From Nelumbo lutea (lineage: Eukaryota; Streptophyta; Magnoliopsida; Proteales; Nelumbonaceae): a stretch of DNA of 64,000 nucleotides. The DNA lies in contig JAKGHH010000006.1 of the NCBI GenBank assembly GCA_022828595.1, positions 13,016,499 through 13,080,498 of the forward strand. Reading direction: 5' to 3'. The translations under genes and the position numbers were made by a program. Below the pieces are notes generated by a model. It saw nothing but the letters and a program-made list of their open reading frames with translations. It had not been told where the DNA came from and searched no databases. Positions 29,791 to 41,829 of the stretch are shown in pieces (position 1 is the stretch's first letter; every line of letters starts with the position of its first letter).

Positions 29791-30189
29791 GTGCCAATGC
29801 ATGATTTATGGTTGGATAGGAGAGTTGGGTTTTTCCCATCCCATAAAACATTAAAACTTAAGAATTTTAATTTATAAAATTATAATTAACTACAATATAT
29901 TTCTTCATAAAACCATTAAAATATATTGATTTAATGTATATACACCTCATTGAGGTCTTAAATTTAGTGTTGTTGATGTATTTTAATGATTTATTGAAGT
30001 ATTTATAATGTTTCCAAGCGTATCTTAGTTTTCTCCAATACGCATGCATATCCCAATACGTCTCTTAATATTGTCTTTCTGATACACTTACGTTTCTGAT
30101 ACTTTGAACCTTGATTATAATATATGGTATTATGTTATATTGTTATTATGCATTACAACATATATTACACAACTTTTAATATATTATAC

Positions 30190-30207
30190 ATACATACATA
30201 CATAAAT

Positions 30208-30276
<69 letters not shown>
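30190..30276. repeat. (CA)n(TA)n compound microsatellite
   Basis: ACAC array followed by a TATA array directly left of a Helitron-like 5' end. The minus-strand ORF across it is low-complexity. Confidence 0.95.
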
Positions 30277-30280
<4 letters not shown>

Positions 30281-31361
30281 CTATAAAAGTATGAATAGGT
30301 GTGGTTGGCTTCTGGAATTTTTACTAGACTTAAATGCCTCATTTCTAAGTTTTGAATTGGAGAATAATCAATGGTAAAAATGTAATTTTGCCTTTTCATT
30401 TAGTGCTTATTAGAAATGATTTTTCTTTATAATTTAATGCTAATCAACTATATTAAAATTAATAGTTTCACTCTTTATGTATCCTTAATGATCCAATTTT
30501 ACCTTTCCACTGTTTACCCCCATAAATTCATTCTCCCCAATTCCATATCCATATATTTATCAACATAAATACCTATACCTATATTGAAAATGACAATTTC
30601 ATCCATTTCGTGTGTGTTTTCATCCATCATTTCCAATTTGATTCATGTCTTCTTTCATTTTTTAAGTAACCACAACTTGTCTCATTAATCTACTAATAAT
30701 AATCTAAGTGATCATTGGCCAATGAGTGGGGATCTACACAACTTAGTGTGGCTGTTAAAAAATGGGCTGGATTTGTGCTATGAACAGACATCAGAGTCCA
30801 AAACTTCCTACGTTCGAGTGCCTATCTACCAACCTCAATTTTGAAGATTTATTTTATGAAATTTAGGATAGTGACTTCAAAGTTAGAATTAGGTTGAGTC
30901 CAACTTAGTTGAGCTTAAACAGAATGGTTAAGTTTATAAAAAATATGAATTTATTTTTGTATAGCCATCTTTTGTTGAGCTTTATAGTTCAATTTAGGAA
31001 TTCAATTGATTAAAAATATGCAAAAATTCCAATCCAAATTTAGATCAGACCCAAGTTTTCTGGCCTAGATACAACCCGTAGCCCAAAAACTCAGTCTCGA
31101 TCCATGCACAAATTAGGATTGGTGAGGTTAGGCCTGCCCAAGTTTCAGCACTAACTGGAACAAAATATAGTTTGATTTGAGTTGAATCAATTAAGTGCAA
31201 CACTGTAAAAAAAAAAAAGGTGCAACCACATTTGGGTGAATAAGTATATATTCCTACAAATATCCCAACATGTTGTCTGATAAGAATAAGAGAGATTGAG
31301 ACTCAAGGTTAATCATGTATAGCAACAAAATATGATAACTTGCTTTACCCCTTTTCTCCTG

Positions 31362-31466
31362 GTTCAGTTTGGAAGGAATACAAATACAAATATGTAGAGT
31401 GTAAAACCTTGTATTTTTTATGTATTTATACTATATACATTTGTATTTGTTCCAAATTGAAATGGA
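31362..31466. repeat. Small palindromic MITE-like element
   Basis: ttcagtttggaaggaataca at the left is inverted at the right as tgtatttgttccaaattgaa, about 105 bp in total. The left part matches the reverse complement of about 3110-3155. Confidence 0.65.
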
Positions 31467-31887
31467 ACAATGAGTATTTATTGGAAATTATAAGAGCATT
31501 TTCTAAAAATTTCCCATAATAAAACCTAGAAATCAAACTACCAAGCTTTGTAACCATTTGCCATGTTGTTTAAGCACGTGCATTGCACGTGAGAATTTTT
31601 TTTCACATTAATTGTTTGAATTTTAGATATATAATAATTAAGATAAAAATTGAAAATTAAAATAAATGCGCACGTGCATTGCATGTGAAAATTTAAATTA
31701 CAATAACAATTATTATTACTGTTATTGTTGTTGTTGTTGTTATTATTATTATTATTAAATTTTGTATCATTAATATATATATATACCTATAAAAGTGTGA
31801 ATAAGGTATTGGCTTCTGAAAATTTTCTTTACTAAAATACCCCTTCTCTTGACTTTGGTTCACCTCCATTGTAAGGACAGAAAATGT

Positions 31888-33055
31888 AATTAAAATAATA
31901 CTATTAAATACATTCAATTACCTCTCATTAAGTCTCACATTTAAGTCATTAAATAAATCACATCCTCTCTCATTGAATCCAACATTAATACTTTTGTTTC
32001 TTACTATTAAATTCTACTAATAAATCTATACACAATAATTATTAATACAATAAAATCTGATACTTTTAAAATAAACATAGAAATGAAATCATATTTTTCT
32101 ATCTAGGTGGTGGGTAAGTAGTTCAACCATTTGAGTCAAATGGATAATTCCATAATGCCATAAATAAATAATAAAAATTTAGAAATATAAAAAATACAAA
32201 AATATAGACAAAAAAAGAAATATTGAAATAATTGGACACAATTAGTATGATAGGATAGACATAATTTTAGTAATGATTGACACTAAATATATAACTTAAA
32301 ACTGATGGGAAATGAAACAATTTTCCTATCTAGGGTGTGGGTTAGTAGTTCAAACTGAATTGAACTGAAAATTTTGGTTTGTTTTTTCTAGGAATTTAGT
32401 TAATTTGATTTTTAGAATTAGAAATTTGGTTAACCGAATAAACTTAACTTTTGTATAGCATATGCAATATATAATATATAATATTATTTTTATATTAATA
32501 TATAATATAATGAAATTTGCTTTCACAATATATATTATATATTATATGTTATAATGTATATAATATAATATATAAATTATTAAAATTTGGTTTTAATCGA
32601 AATAACTAAAAGCCAAATCAAAAATTTTGGTTTTTCTATTATTCGATTTCAATTTGGTTTTAAAAATTTTCAATTTATTTGGTTTGGTTTTTAATCGAAT
32701 AAACCAAATGTTCACCCCTACATCTATAATATTATATCTTAATCATATAAACAAGTATGATGAATAATAATTATTTTATTAGTGATATAAATTAAATATA
32801 AAATTTAAAATCAGTCTGAAAAATGAAACCATTTTCATATTTAGATGGTATGTCAATGATCTAATCTTCCAGGTAAAATGGGTCAATCTATGATGTTATA
32901 ACTAAGTAATAAATATTAAAAAATATATAGAATCTCAAAGAAAAATATAAGATTTGTATAAAGCATTTTGATACAGTTCAAATGTTATATATTTAAAATA
33001 CTAAATATGAAAATAAAAGTTAATGATGAAAATGGAATACAAGATTTAAGTAGAA
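31888..33055. repeat. Long direct repeat, copy 1
   Basis: Begins aattaaaataatactattaa and runs to about gatgaaaatggaatac. Matches copy 2 with an offset of 1173 bp at the start. It carries an extra insert of about 360 bp (32360-32720) that ends ccaaatgttcacccctac, like the TAGGGGTGTTCA-type elements elsewhere. Confidence 0.8.
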
Positions 33056-33060
33056 AATGC

Positions 33061-33136
33061 AATTAAAATAATACTATTAAGTGCATTCAATTATTACCTT
33101 TTATCAAGTCTCACATTTAAGTTATTAAATAAATCA

Positions 33137-33174
<38 letters not shown>

Positions 33175-34025
33175 CAATACAACATTTATACTTTTGTTTC
33201 TCATTATTGAATTCTACTAATAAATGAATACACAATAGTTATTAATATAATGAAATTTTATATTTTTAAAATAAACCTAGAAATGAAATCATATTTTCCA
33301 TGTAGGTGGTGAGTAAGTAGTTCAACCATTTAGGTCAAATGGATAATTCCATGATGTCATAAATAAATAATAAAAATTTAGAAATATAAAAATATAGAAA
33401 GTAAAGAAATTTTGAAAAATTTGAACACATTTCTATTACTATATATTTGTCATATTAAAAAAATAAGTATGATAAAATAGACATAATTTTATTAATGATG
33501 GACACGGAATATAGAACTTAAAACCGATGGGAAATGAAACAATTTTCTTATCTAGGGGCAAATTAATGGTTCAACCTTTCAGATCAAATGGGTTAACTCA
33601 TAATGTATAATTGAAAATAAATTTTTTTAAAATAGAATTATAAAAAAATATGAAACTATTTTGGGTACATCTATAATATTATATATTAATCATATAAATA
33701 AACAATAAGTATGATGAATAATAATTATTTTATTAGTGATATAAATTAAATACAAAATTTAAAACCAGTATGCAAATGAAACCAATTTCATATCTAGATG
33801 GTAGGTTAATGATCTAATCTTCTGGGTCAAATGGTCAATCTATGTTGTCATAACTAAGAAATAAATTTTAAAATAATATATAGAAATTCAAAGAAAAATA
33901 TAAGCTTTGTATAAAGCATTTTGATACAATTCTAATATTATATATTCACAATATTAAATAAAAATAAATATGAAAATAAGAATTACTTTTATTAATGATG
34001 AAAATGGAATACATGATTTAAAATC
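33061..34025. repeat. Long direct repeat, copy 2
   Basis: Begins aattaaaataatactattaa, and contains an expanded CT microsatellite (33140-33170) absent from copy 1. It lacks the roughly 360-bp insert. Shared anchors include gtaagtagttcaaccattt and gtataaagcattttgatac. Confidence 0.8.
33140..33171. repeat. (CT)n microsatellite
   Basis: About fifteen CT units inside copy 2 of the long direct repeat. Confidence 0.95.
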
Positions 34026-35284
34026 AACCAAAAAAGCAAAATGGGTTTTTTTTTTTCCATCCAAGTGGTGATTAAGTGGTTCAATTGTCCACATCAAATG
34101 AATCAACACATGATATTATAATTAAATAATAAAATACAAAAAATTATAGAAAAATGTAGATTAATTTGGGTATATTCTATGATATTATATATTCATCATA
34201 TAAAATAAGTGCGATAAATGAGAATTATTTTTATTAATGATGGAAATGAGATAAAAATCAGGAAAAAAATAAAGCATTAATGTCTAATACATGACTTCGC
34301 TAACCATGTCAAATGTTCCATGATTTAATTAGCTAGGCCATCGTAGGCAAGTGGTTTGGTGGTAAATGAACATACAATCTTGAATTGGGTGGTCGGTTAA
34401 TCAATTTAATAAATTGATTTGACCCCAATATCAAACAATATATTGGAATTGCATTTCCTATTGTTAAATAAGTAATTTTTATTATATCATAAATTAAATA
34501 ATAAAAAATAAAAATATAGATCTTTTTATATTTTATGGAAAAATTCGAACATGTATCAATATTATATATTCTTCATGTTAAACAAAAATATATTCAAAAA
34601 AATGAGACTTATTGTTAGTAAAAATAGAAATAGCTAAAATACAAAAAAAAATTAATGTATTAACCATAGCAACATACTAAAAAACTGTGTCCAATTAACA
34701 AACCAATAAATCCAAATCTATGGTTCAACTACATGTTGAAAACTTTGATAGAAACTATAAGAACATTTGAATTTAGGTTTTTGAGTTGAACAACAATATA
34801 TACACTGCCACGTGCAATGCGCGTGCACTTTTACTAGTATATATATATTAGTATGGATGTATCAAGAGCTATTTGATAAAAAATTTATATTATATTAGAT
34901 ATCCAAATCACCAACATACCCTTTAAATACATAACAGTCTTAGGACTTAGGACTTTAAGAATTTCTTTTTTTTTTTTAAATCAAGTTTCAATCCTTCAAC
35001 CTTCATGTTTATTTGTTTATCCATTTGCCCTTAAGGTTTAACAATTAAGACCAAGAGTCCAAGACCTATTGACGATACCTTTTGGGTATTTTTTGGATTT
35101 TTCGTTCTTTGAAATTAGAAACTTAGTTTTATTTATTTTTTGACTTATACTACTTTGTTTTATTCTTTTATATGAAAGGATTCTATGTAATGTTGGTTCT
35201 CATTGAATGTTGTTGGTTGATAATGAACTTTGAAGAATGTTTGTTTTTATGTACTGAATATTGAACTTGAAGAAAAGTTTAACT

Positions 35285-35458
35285 TGATCATATAATAATC
35301 TATGGGATGGGTCGGAATGGTTTTGGGATGGGACAGGTTTGGAAAATTGAGAGGAAAAGTTATATGGGTTTGGGATGGGTTTTGGATCAAGGGTTTATAG
35401 GTAGGTTCAGGAATGGGTAGGGCAATTTGCATGGGTACCTTATCCGTTGCCATTCCTA
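35285..35458. repeat. Right-hand TTGCCATTCCTA end of a hAT-like element
   Basis: Contains gggatgggt/ggtttgg words and ends ttgccattccta at 35458, the inverse of tagggatggcaa at 24414. Directly after it the gatacg-type sequence (tattagccgatac) resumes. Confidence 0.5.
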
Positions 35459-36761
35459 TATTAGCCGATACAATCCCGAAACGGACTGATACACACTATA
35501 TATCAACCAAATTTAATTTCCTTCTTTTTCTACTTTTTAAATTCAAATCTATATTTATATACTAAAATAGGCTAGGTCAGATGGCCTCTCCTTGTTTGAT
35601 TATCCCAACCAAGCAATTTTAGAGAGGTGCAAGATTCCCTTTAGAAGCCCATGGAGTTGCCACCTCAGCATTCCTTATTTCCCTCTTTCCTCTTCTTTTT
35701 ATTAGAAAACTAATAAAACACATATAATTAACACCTATTTTTAAGAAAGATATAAGAGTCTTTTGTACAAACAATACTTACTCCAATCTATTCCTATCCC
35801 CCACTAGCCAAGTGGCACCACTATCCCCCACTTTATCCTAAATTATCTCTAATTCCTATTCCTCCACTTTTCATCTATATTTATCTAAATAAAGGTTGAA
35901 TTAAAATTTTAACAATTATTTAAATATTATACTGAAATTGTGTAATAACTTTATTTATTAAATATAGAAAAACTAATAATAATTGATTTAATAATATTCA
36001 TATTATTAATAGTTTTATATTTTTACGAAATTCATAATGAAATTATGTAATAATAATATAAATTATAATTTTACAGATTATTCAATCGAATAAATAAATA
36101 ATATTTTAAACAATTAAATAAAAAATCATTAAAATGTCATTAAAATAATAAACATTTAAACTAAAAAATATTACTTAAATATTTCAATAACTAAATATTT
36201 TAAATAAAAATATTGAAAATAGCTAAATAATTATATAAACAAATATTTAATATTATGTAATAACTTGAAAATAAATAAAATTTAAATAACTGACTAAATA
36301 TTTTACATAAAGAAATATTTAAAATGACTAAATTTTAAATATTTAAAATAAAAAAAATTATGTAACAAATTTAAAATAATTTTAAAAGTAGGAAAATAAT
36401 TATAATAGATTTCATAATATTCAAAATACTATAAATTATAGTTTTATGAATTACTAAATTTAATAAGTAATTAATATTTTAAAATGTTAAATAATGCTCT
36501 TATTTAAATAACAAAATAACATTGTAACTAACTAATTTTAAATATTTTAAATATAACAAATTTAATAATTAAGTCATATTTAAAAACAAAAAATATATTA
36601 AATAATAAAATTATGTAATTACTTTAAAATATTTATCAAAATGTCAAAAATAATTATAATATATTTAATAATATTCGATAATAAGAATATAAAATATAAA
36701 TAATTTAAAAATAACTAAATATTATTGTAAATAACTAATTTTAAAATATTTGAAATATCAA

Positions 36762-37352
36762 TTTTTTTTTGGAAAAGGTATTGTAAATTTATTATCACAA
36801 GGCAAAGAAGGCTGCAATTCAGATCCAAGAAGGTAGTCTGAAAGCAACCAAAATTATAACCTCCACTAGGAGCAAGACTTAAACAAAACAAACATTCTAT
36901 GATCTCTGAATTCCTAGAGGTAGAAATCCAAGAGATCAACTTGCCTACAACTCTTTGAATTACATGATCAACATCCTTATACCTATTACAAAAGATTTTA
37001 CTATTCCTTTCATCCCAAATGGACCATAGGACTGCAGTTGGAATTGTCTTCCACATTCACTTTCTCTCTTACTAATACCCTTCAACTTCCAAGAACACAA
37101 GTAATCCTTAACTGATCTCGGCAAAACCCACTTAGTACCCAAAGCTTTAAGAAAATGCATCCAGATCTGTAGGGAAAACGGACAATGAAGACATAGGTGC
37201 TCTGAAGATTCTTCAACGTCCCACAAAGTACACAACTTAAATCCATAATTGGAATACCCCTTCTCAACAAGATAGACCTGGAAAGACATTTATCCAAGGC
37301 CATTGTCCAAACCAGGAAGTTGACTTTTGAAGGGCTTAGAGGGCTCAGAAAG
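36762..37352 (-). mobile_element. 5'-truncated LINE with zf-RVT C-terminus
   Basis: Read on the minus strand it ends in a poly-A of nine residues (plus-strand T run 36762-36770). It encodes, across two frames, the C-terminal zinc-binding zf-RVT region of a plant LINE ORF2: VNFLVWTMALDKCLSR, RGIPIMDLSCVLCG, SSEHLCLHCPFSLQIW, then WSIWDERNSKIFCN. The flanks share ttgaaatat (36750-36758 and 37353-37361), a plausible target duplication. A 5' truncation with a short tail is typical of LINE insertion. A frameshift near 37210 makes it a dead copy. Confidence 0.85.
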
Positions 37353-37732
37353 TTGAAATATATAAAAAAAACAATAAATAAATTATATTTTAAACATTAT
37401 TTAAGAAACACAAAATAGATTAAATAACAAAATTATGTAATAAATTTAAAAAAATTATCAAAAACACAAAATTAGTTATAATAGATTTAATAATATTCTA
37501 TAATAAGAATATAAATATATACAATTTAAAAAATTTTACACATTATTGAAATAGTAAAAAATAGATTAAATAACTTAGAGGTATTAAAGCTTTTTATTAG
37601 TCATTTATTGAATTTTCATTATAAATTTATTTTTTGTAATTATGTACATTCATTAATTATAAATTTTCAATAATTATTGGAGATTAAACTATAATTATTT
37701 GTTAGAGATTAGACTATTAATTTAACCGAAAT

Positions 37733-38765
37733 TAGGAGTGTTCATCAGTCAATTCAATTCAGTTTGGTTGTAGATTGTTTGGCCAACCAAATTGATTTGG
37801 TCGGGTTGGGGAATTTGTCACTTGAAATAGAACTGACCAACTTGAGTTGGATTGGTCAATGCTTTAAAAAGATGACCCATAGACTGATCGACTTTTGCAT
37901 CTGAGTCACGATCACCGGTTCAACCATCTGGGTCAAGCGGTTTAGATCGTTCCACGTCAGCACTCTATATATTAAAATATATATATATATATATAAATAC
38001 ATATATAAATGTGTATATATGTATATATGTATTATTTTATATTTTATTTTTGGTTTTTAATTCAATTTGTAATTTTTCTTTATAAAAATTTTAAAAATTA
38101 TGATTTGAGGCCAAAAAAGCCTTTTTTTTCCTACAAAAATAGTACCGTAAGGCATCCATGGCACATTGGAGTGCAAAATTATGGCCTTTGAAAGTTTGTA
38201 CATGCATTAAGTGTGCTACCTACAACCTGGTGACCAAATCAAATGGATCAATGATTGAACTTTTGGGTTGGGCAATTTTGGATTGAATGGCGGGTTTCAA
38301 TAGAACTAGACCCAAAATCAAGGCCGGATGTCAATTTGAATGGTTCAACTGCCCAAGTCAATGACAAGTTAAAAACACCAGTATAGTGTAGGTCAATTTT
38401 CGATTTGATTGATTGGTTGAAAAGACTTAAGCTTTAAAAATTAAGTTTAAATTAAAATAAAATTACAATGATATTATTAAAAAATTAATTTTAAAATTTA
38501 AATTTACAATATAAATATTTTATATTAAGAAACATTGGATTTTCCTACTTTCATGAATTAAAAAATTATATTTAAAATATAAAAAATATATATATATATC
38601 TATGGTTAGGTTGGTTCGATTTTGGTAAGTTTACAAATGGTCTAACCAAAACTTACCCGACCTGGTCGGGTTGGAAAATTACTAAACCAAAGCTGAATGA
38701 AAATACTATAAAGTGACCAACTAGGGTCGAGTTGGTCAGTTTCATCGGTTTGATGAACAACCCTA
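37733..38765. mobile_element. hAT-type element interrupted by another MITE
   Basis: The ends taggagtgttcatca and tgatgaacaacccta are complementary. The flanks accgaaat and gctgaaat agree at 6/8. The ends carry ttggtc/gaccaa words; the middle is interrupted by the MITE at about 37857-38390. The whole lies inside the Helitron-like element 35548-38933. Confidence 0.65.
37857..38390. mobile_element. hAT MITE, inverted relative of 20200-20899
   Basis: Begins caatgctttaaaaagatgac and ends near gttaaaaacaccag. The flanking ggtcaat words (37854, 38391) suggest a target duplication. Its middle, tttgaggccaaaaaagcc and gtgcaaaattatggcc, is the reverse complement of the intron-7 copy. It also holds a TA-rich tract (37970-38030). 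Confidence 0.65.
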
Positions 38766-38933
38766 GCTGAAATTAATTATTATTATTTTTGTATTACAAA
38801 AAATATTATATAAAATATAAATAATTATTAATAGTTTAGAAAGTTAAAATATAAAACAATCGTCTACTCTTATGTATTTCTATTGTTTAACTTTCTTTTG
38901 ACAAAGTTAATGCATTGCACGACTCGTCACTAG

Positions 38934-39614
38934 TTTAAATGTAATTATCTCTTCTCTCTCATTTATATCACTTTTAATTAAGCCTTTATATTTGAGACAT
39001 CATTAAATGTTAATATTATTTAATTAAATGCTCATTTGAGTTATCTTTAATTAAGGTATTTAAGACGTCATTAAATGCTAATTAAGCCAATAACTTATTA
39101 AAAGCATAAGTTGAAGGGAAAAGTTTCAAACCCTAGTCATTTAGCTAGCCACTATGCCAACCTTAATTGCTTATCTTAATAGCATGCATTTTTATTCTTA
39201 AAGTAATTTTTCTTCTCTTGTTGGATATTTTTCAATAAATGCTAAAATTTGATTATTAAAATTTATATAATAATAAAATTAATACAAATCATATTTATTT
39301 ATTAAAAATTAAGGTATATGTATATTAACTTATATACATAATAAATATTAGTATATATACACACACATACATTTTAGTTCTTTTATTAGTTTTCAACAAT
39401 TACTAATTTTGTCCCAATACTTTATATAAATCATTAAAGTATGACTTTTTATGTTTAAATAAATTAGTTATAATCACAGTAAACTTTTTTTTATTGTTAT
39501 TAATATACTTTTTAGGGATTGTTTTTGAATTTTCTAGCATATTCATGCATATCTTGATTTTTTATCTATATTTATGCATGTCGAAAGCATATCTCGATAG
39601 ATCTCTTAAAATAG
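38934..39614. other. AT-rich spacer, no gene seen
   Basis: Low-complexity AT-rich sequence. The segment 39539-39610 (catgcatatct..., atatctcgatagatctctta) resembles the right end of 26817-30113. Confidence 0.4.
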
Positions 39615-39830
39615 TGAGTTAAAATTTTCAAACCTGAGAACTACCATTTTGCTTTATAGCATGGCCTATATCTTGCTTTGTTTGCCTATTTAATTGAGTA
39701 ATCAAATTTGAAAATTTTCATATGATTCCATCATGAATTTGCTGCTTTAAATTAAAATTTTCAGACCTGAAATTTACCATTTTGCTTTGTAGAATGGCCT
39801 TAACCTTGCTTTGTTTGCACATGATATATG
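39615..39830. repeat. Two units of the 'cctgaaat...ccattttgct' tandem repeat
   Basis: Units at about 39630-39760 and 39761-39830 share ccattttgctttatagca / ccattttgctttgtagaa and cttgctttgtttgc. They match 23600-23740 some 16 kb to the left. Confidence 0.7.
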
Positions 39831-39897
39831 CTACTATTATAATTCCCCTAGGATATCTGCAACATCTCCTTCTACAAAATCTATTGCTTTGTAAAAC

Positions 39898-40147
39898 AAG
39901 GGTTCGAAATATCGAACAAATTGGTACGTCAAATGGGGTGTATTGACCTGTATCGGAGGCTGCCTTTATTTTTTTAGTTTTTTTCCCCTTTCAAATTGGC
40001 TCAAGGGGGTTGGTTTAAGGCTCGTCTACCCCCTAAAATAGGTGGGGCCCCGAAAAACTAAGTGTAAGGACGTATCGGAGGGTCACTGATATGATATGAT
40101 ACGTATTAGCCGATACATCTTGATACATTACGATATTTCGATCCTTG
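39898..40147. mobile_element. 250-bp CAAGG-type MITE with perfect 8-bp TSD
   Basis: The ends aagggttcgaaatatcg and cgatatttcgatccttg are complementary. An exact 8-bp repeat tgtaaaac flanks them (39890-39897, 40148-40155). The interior has gatacgtattagccgatac words. It is the short complete form of the family seen at 26817-30113. Confidence 0.85.
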
Positions 40148-41312
40148 TGTAAAACTATGGTAGCACAATTGATTTGGGTGCAAATTCTGAATTATTTTTG
40201 TTTAATTCAAATTTTACCTCATTTTGTTTGATTCCGGTACAAATGAAGTAAAATAAGACCTAAAACAGAATAAAGTAAAATCTAAACCATAATTAAACCA
40301 GAATTTGCATTTTTTTTCATTTGCAATCCCATGCATTTGTAGTTTTGTACTAGTGCAAATAAAGTTTAACTGCAACTAAGGGGGAAAGATCTCAAGGCTG
40401 CAGTGCAAATCTGAAACTGGGGATAAATTTTGGATCCCGTTCAGTTTTGTAATTATGATATGCAGTCGTGCCTTATACAAATTTTGTACATTTTGGCTCA
40501 TTTGCACTCATGGGCAACAAGAATTGTATCCCAAGAACTAGTGCTACAAAATTTATACCATCTTCTTCCTACCCCCCTTCTTTATTTTTTTTTCTATAAT
40601 TCCTACCTAGGTTCTATCTTATATAAACTGGGCATTACATCTTGCTTCCTACTTCACTCCCAAACAAATAACCATCATGTTACCTCCATTCTCTTTCATA
40701 TTATGTGGAACAACCTGCTTTTACTTCTCAGAAACAAATAGAACAAAGTGAAATTTAAAGAAAAAGCAAACTAGAATACACTACACTGCCTATCTGAAAT
40801 TCTGCACTTCTAAGCATTTACACCAGTGCTGCAAATGTAATTTGCATTGCAAATAACAAGACAGAGCCTAAAGGAATTTCGTGAAATTCAATTAGTTTTG
40901 TAGAAGGAGATATTGCATGAACACCAGCAAAGTCACCATTACTTTTTATCATGTATATGTTCCACCTGTCCTGTTTTTAAATTTATTTCAACTTCAGTCC
41001 TGAATCATATTCCCTTATGCAATTTTGATTTTCATATTAACATTATTGTAAAATCAAACTTCAGGATTAGGGCCTGATTTAACATGAATCTGCATTGGAA
41101 GCTAGGTGGCTGGTGGCAGCTACAATTGATGGAAAAATAGTTTCATTGACTGGCTGAACTCTATTGAGGTTACAAATTTGTAAGTTGTAACACCACCCAT
41201 AGAACATAGAATTTTGACTATCATGCATGATATGGGAATAGGTCAGTTGATTGAGAGGTTATCTAGTTGAGGTTCAACAACATGTTCTAGAATATTCATG
41301 AACCCAACTCCT
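40148..41312. other. Intergenic, no gene recognised
   Basis: AT-rich unique-looking sequence. A 103-codon ORF (40430-40741, +) is hydrophobic and biased, with no recognisable motif. Confidence 0.5.
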
Positions 41313-41388
41313 TCTATTATATATACCAAGCTGGGAAGGGCCTTCGTCTGGGCAACGTGGCCTTTCCTTCACGCAGGATTGGGTGAAA

Positions 41389-41820
41389 ATCGGTGTTCAT
41401 AAAAAACCGAAAAATTGAATTAAATTGAGAAAATCAAATTGTAAAATGCGGTTAATCAAATCGATTTGGTTTGAAATTTTTGAAAAACCGAAAGATCAAT
41501 TCAATTTTCAGTTAACCTACAAAAAACCAACAGTTAATTGAATCGACTGGTATATATATTTTTATATTATATATATATATATATATTTTAAATATTTATA
41601 ATATATTATATATCATTTGTTATTTATTGTATAATATATATTATAAATATAAAAATTTAAAAAATTGAAGAACCGAACCAATTAAAAACCAAAACCAGTA
41701 GACTGGTTAAGCGATGGTACCGGTTTAGTCTCAATTTCGAGAATTGGAAAAACTGGTATCACCGGTTTGGTTTACAAAAAAATGCCCATGGTTCGGTTAA
41801 CCGAACCGTGGACACCCCTA
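41389..41820. repeat. AT-rich TAGGGGTGTCCA-type DNA repeat
   Basis: The right end, ggttcggttaaccgaaccgt followed by gacacccct, inverts to aggggtgtc. The left end cggtgttcataaaaaaccg is a looser match. The interior alternates aaccga/tcggtt words around a TA-rich centre. No clear target duplication. Confidence 0.55.
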
Positions 41821-41829
41821 CTTCCAGCG

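Larger units (their letters stand above)
26817..30113. mobile_element. 3.3-kb CAAGG...CCTTG element with 8-bp TSD
   Basis: The terminal words caaggtttaa and ttgaaccttg are inverted, and an exact 8-bp duplication attataat flanks them (26809-26816 and 30114-30121). Both subterminal zones are full of gatacg/cgtatc words, as in the small element 39898-40147. No transposase was seen. The middle carries a foreign LTR-like block (about 27050-28700) and a 150-bp tandem array. The 8-bp duplication suggests hAT, but the family is not one I can name. Confidence 0.75.
30280..34837 (+). mobile_element. Non-autonomous Helitron-like element
   Basis: The right end has the Helitron layout: a hairpin cacgtgcaatgcgcgtg followed after a short spacer by ctag at 34834-34837, then T. 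The left end reads a|tctataaaagtatgaatagg at 30280. A second, slightly changed 5'-like end (cctataaaagtgtgaata) occurs near 31786, so either a shorter element is nested or the true start is there. Internal cacgtgcattgcacgtg hairpins occur at 31577 and 31669. No Rep/helicase ORF; the body is AT-rich and internally duplicated. Confidence 0.65.
35548..38933 (+). mobile_element. Non-autonomous Helitron-like element, 3.4 kb
   Basis: The 5' end a|tctatatttatatactaaaa and the 3' end ...cactag|t (CTAG 38930-38933) fit Helitron insertion between A and T. A degenerate 3' hairpin (acgactcgt) precedes the CTAG, within tgcattgcacgactcg. It encodes nothing but carries a 5'-truncated LINE (36762-37352) and a hAT element that is itself interrupted (37733-38765). 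Confidence 0.68.

Noticed and set aside
30184..30399. 71-codon minus-strand ORF with Tyr-Ile and Cys-Val runs
   Set aside because: Microsatellite translation.
31740..31917. Minus-strand ORF with Thr/Ile/Val run
   Set aside because: ATT/GTT triplet microsatellite at the Helitron-like internal 5' end.
25345..34850. CRISPR-like or satellite centromeric array
   Set aside because: Repeats are few, of different unit length, and lie inside or beside transposable elements; no regular spacers.
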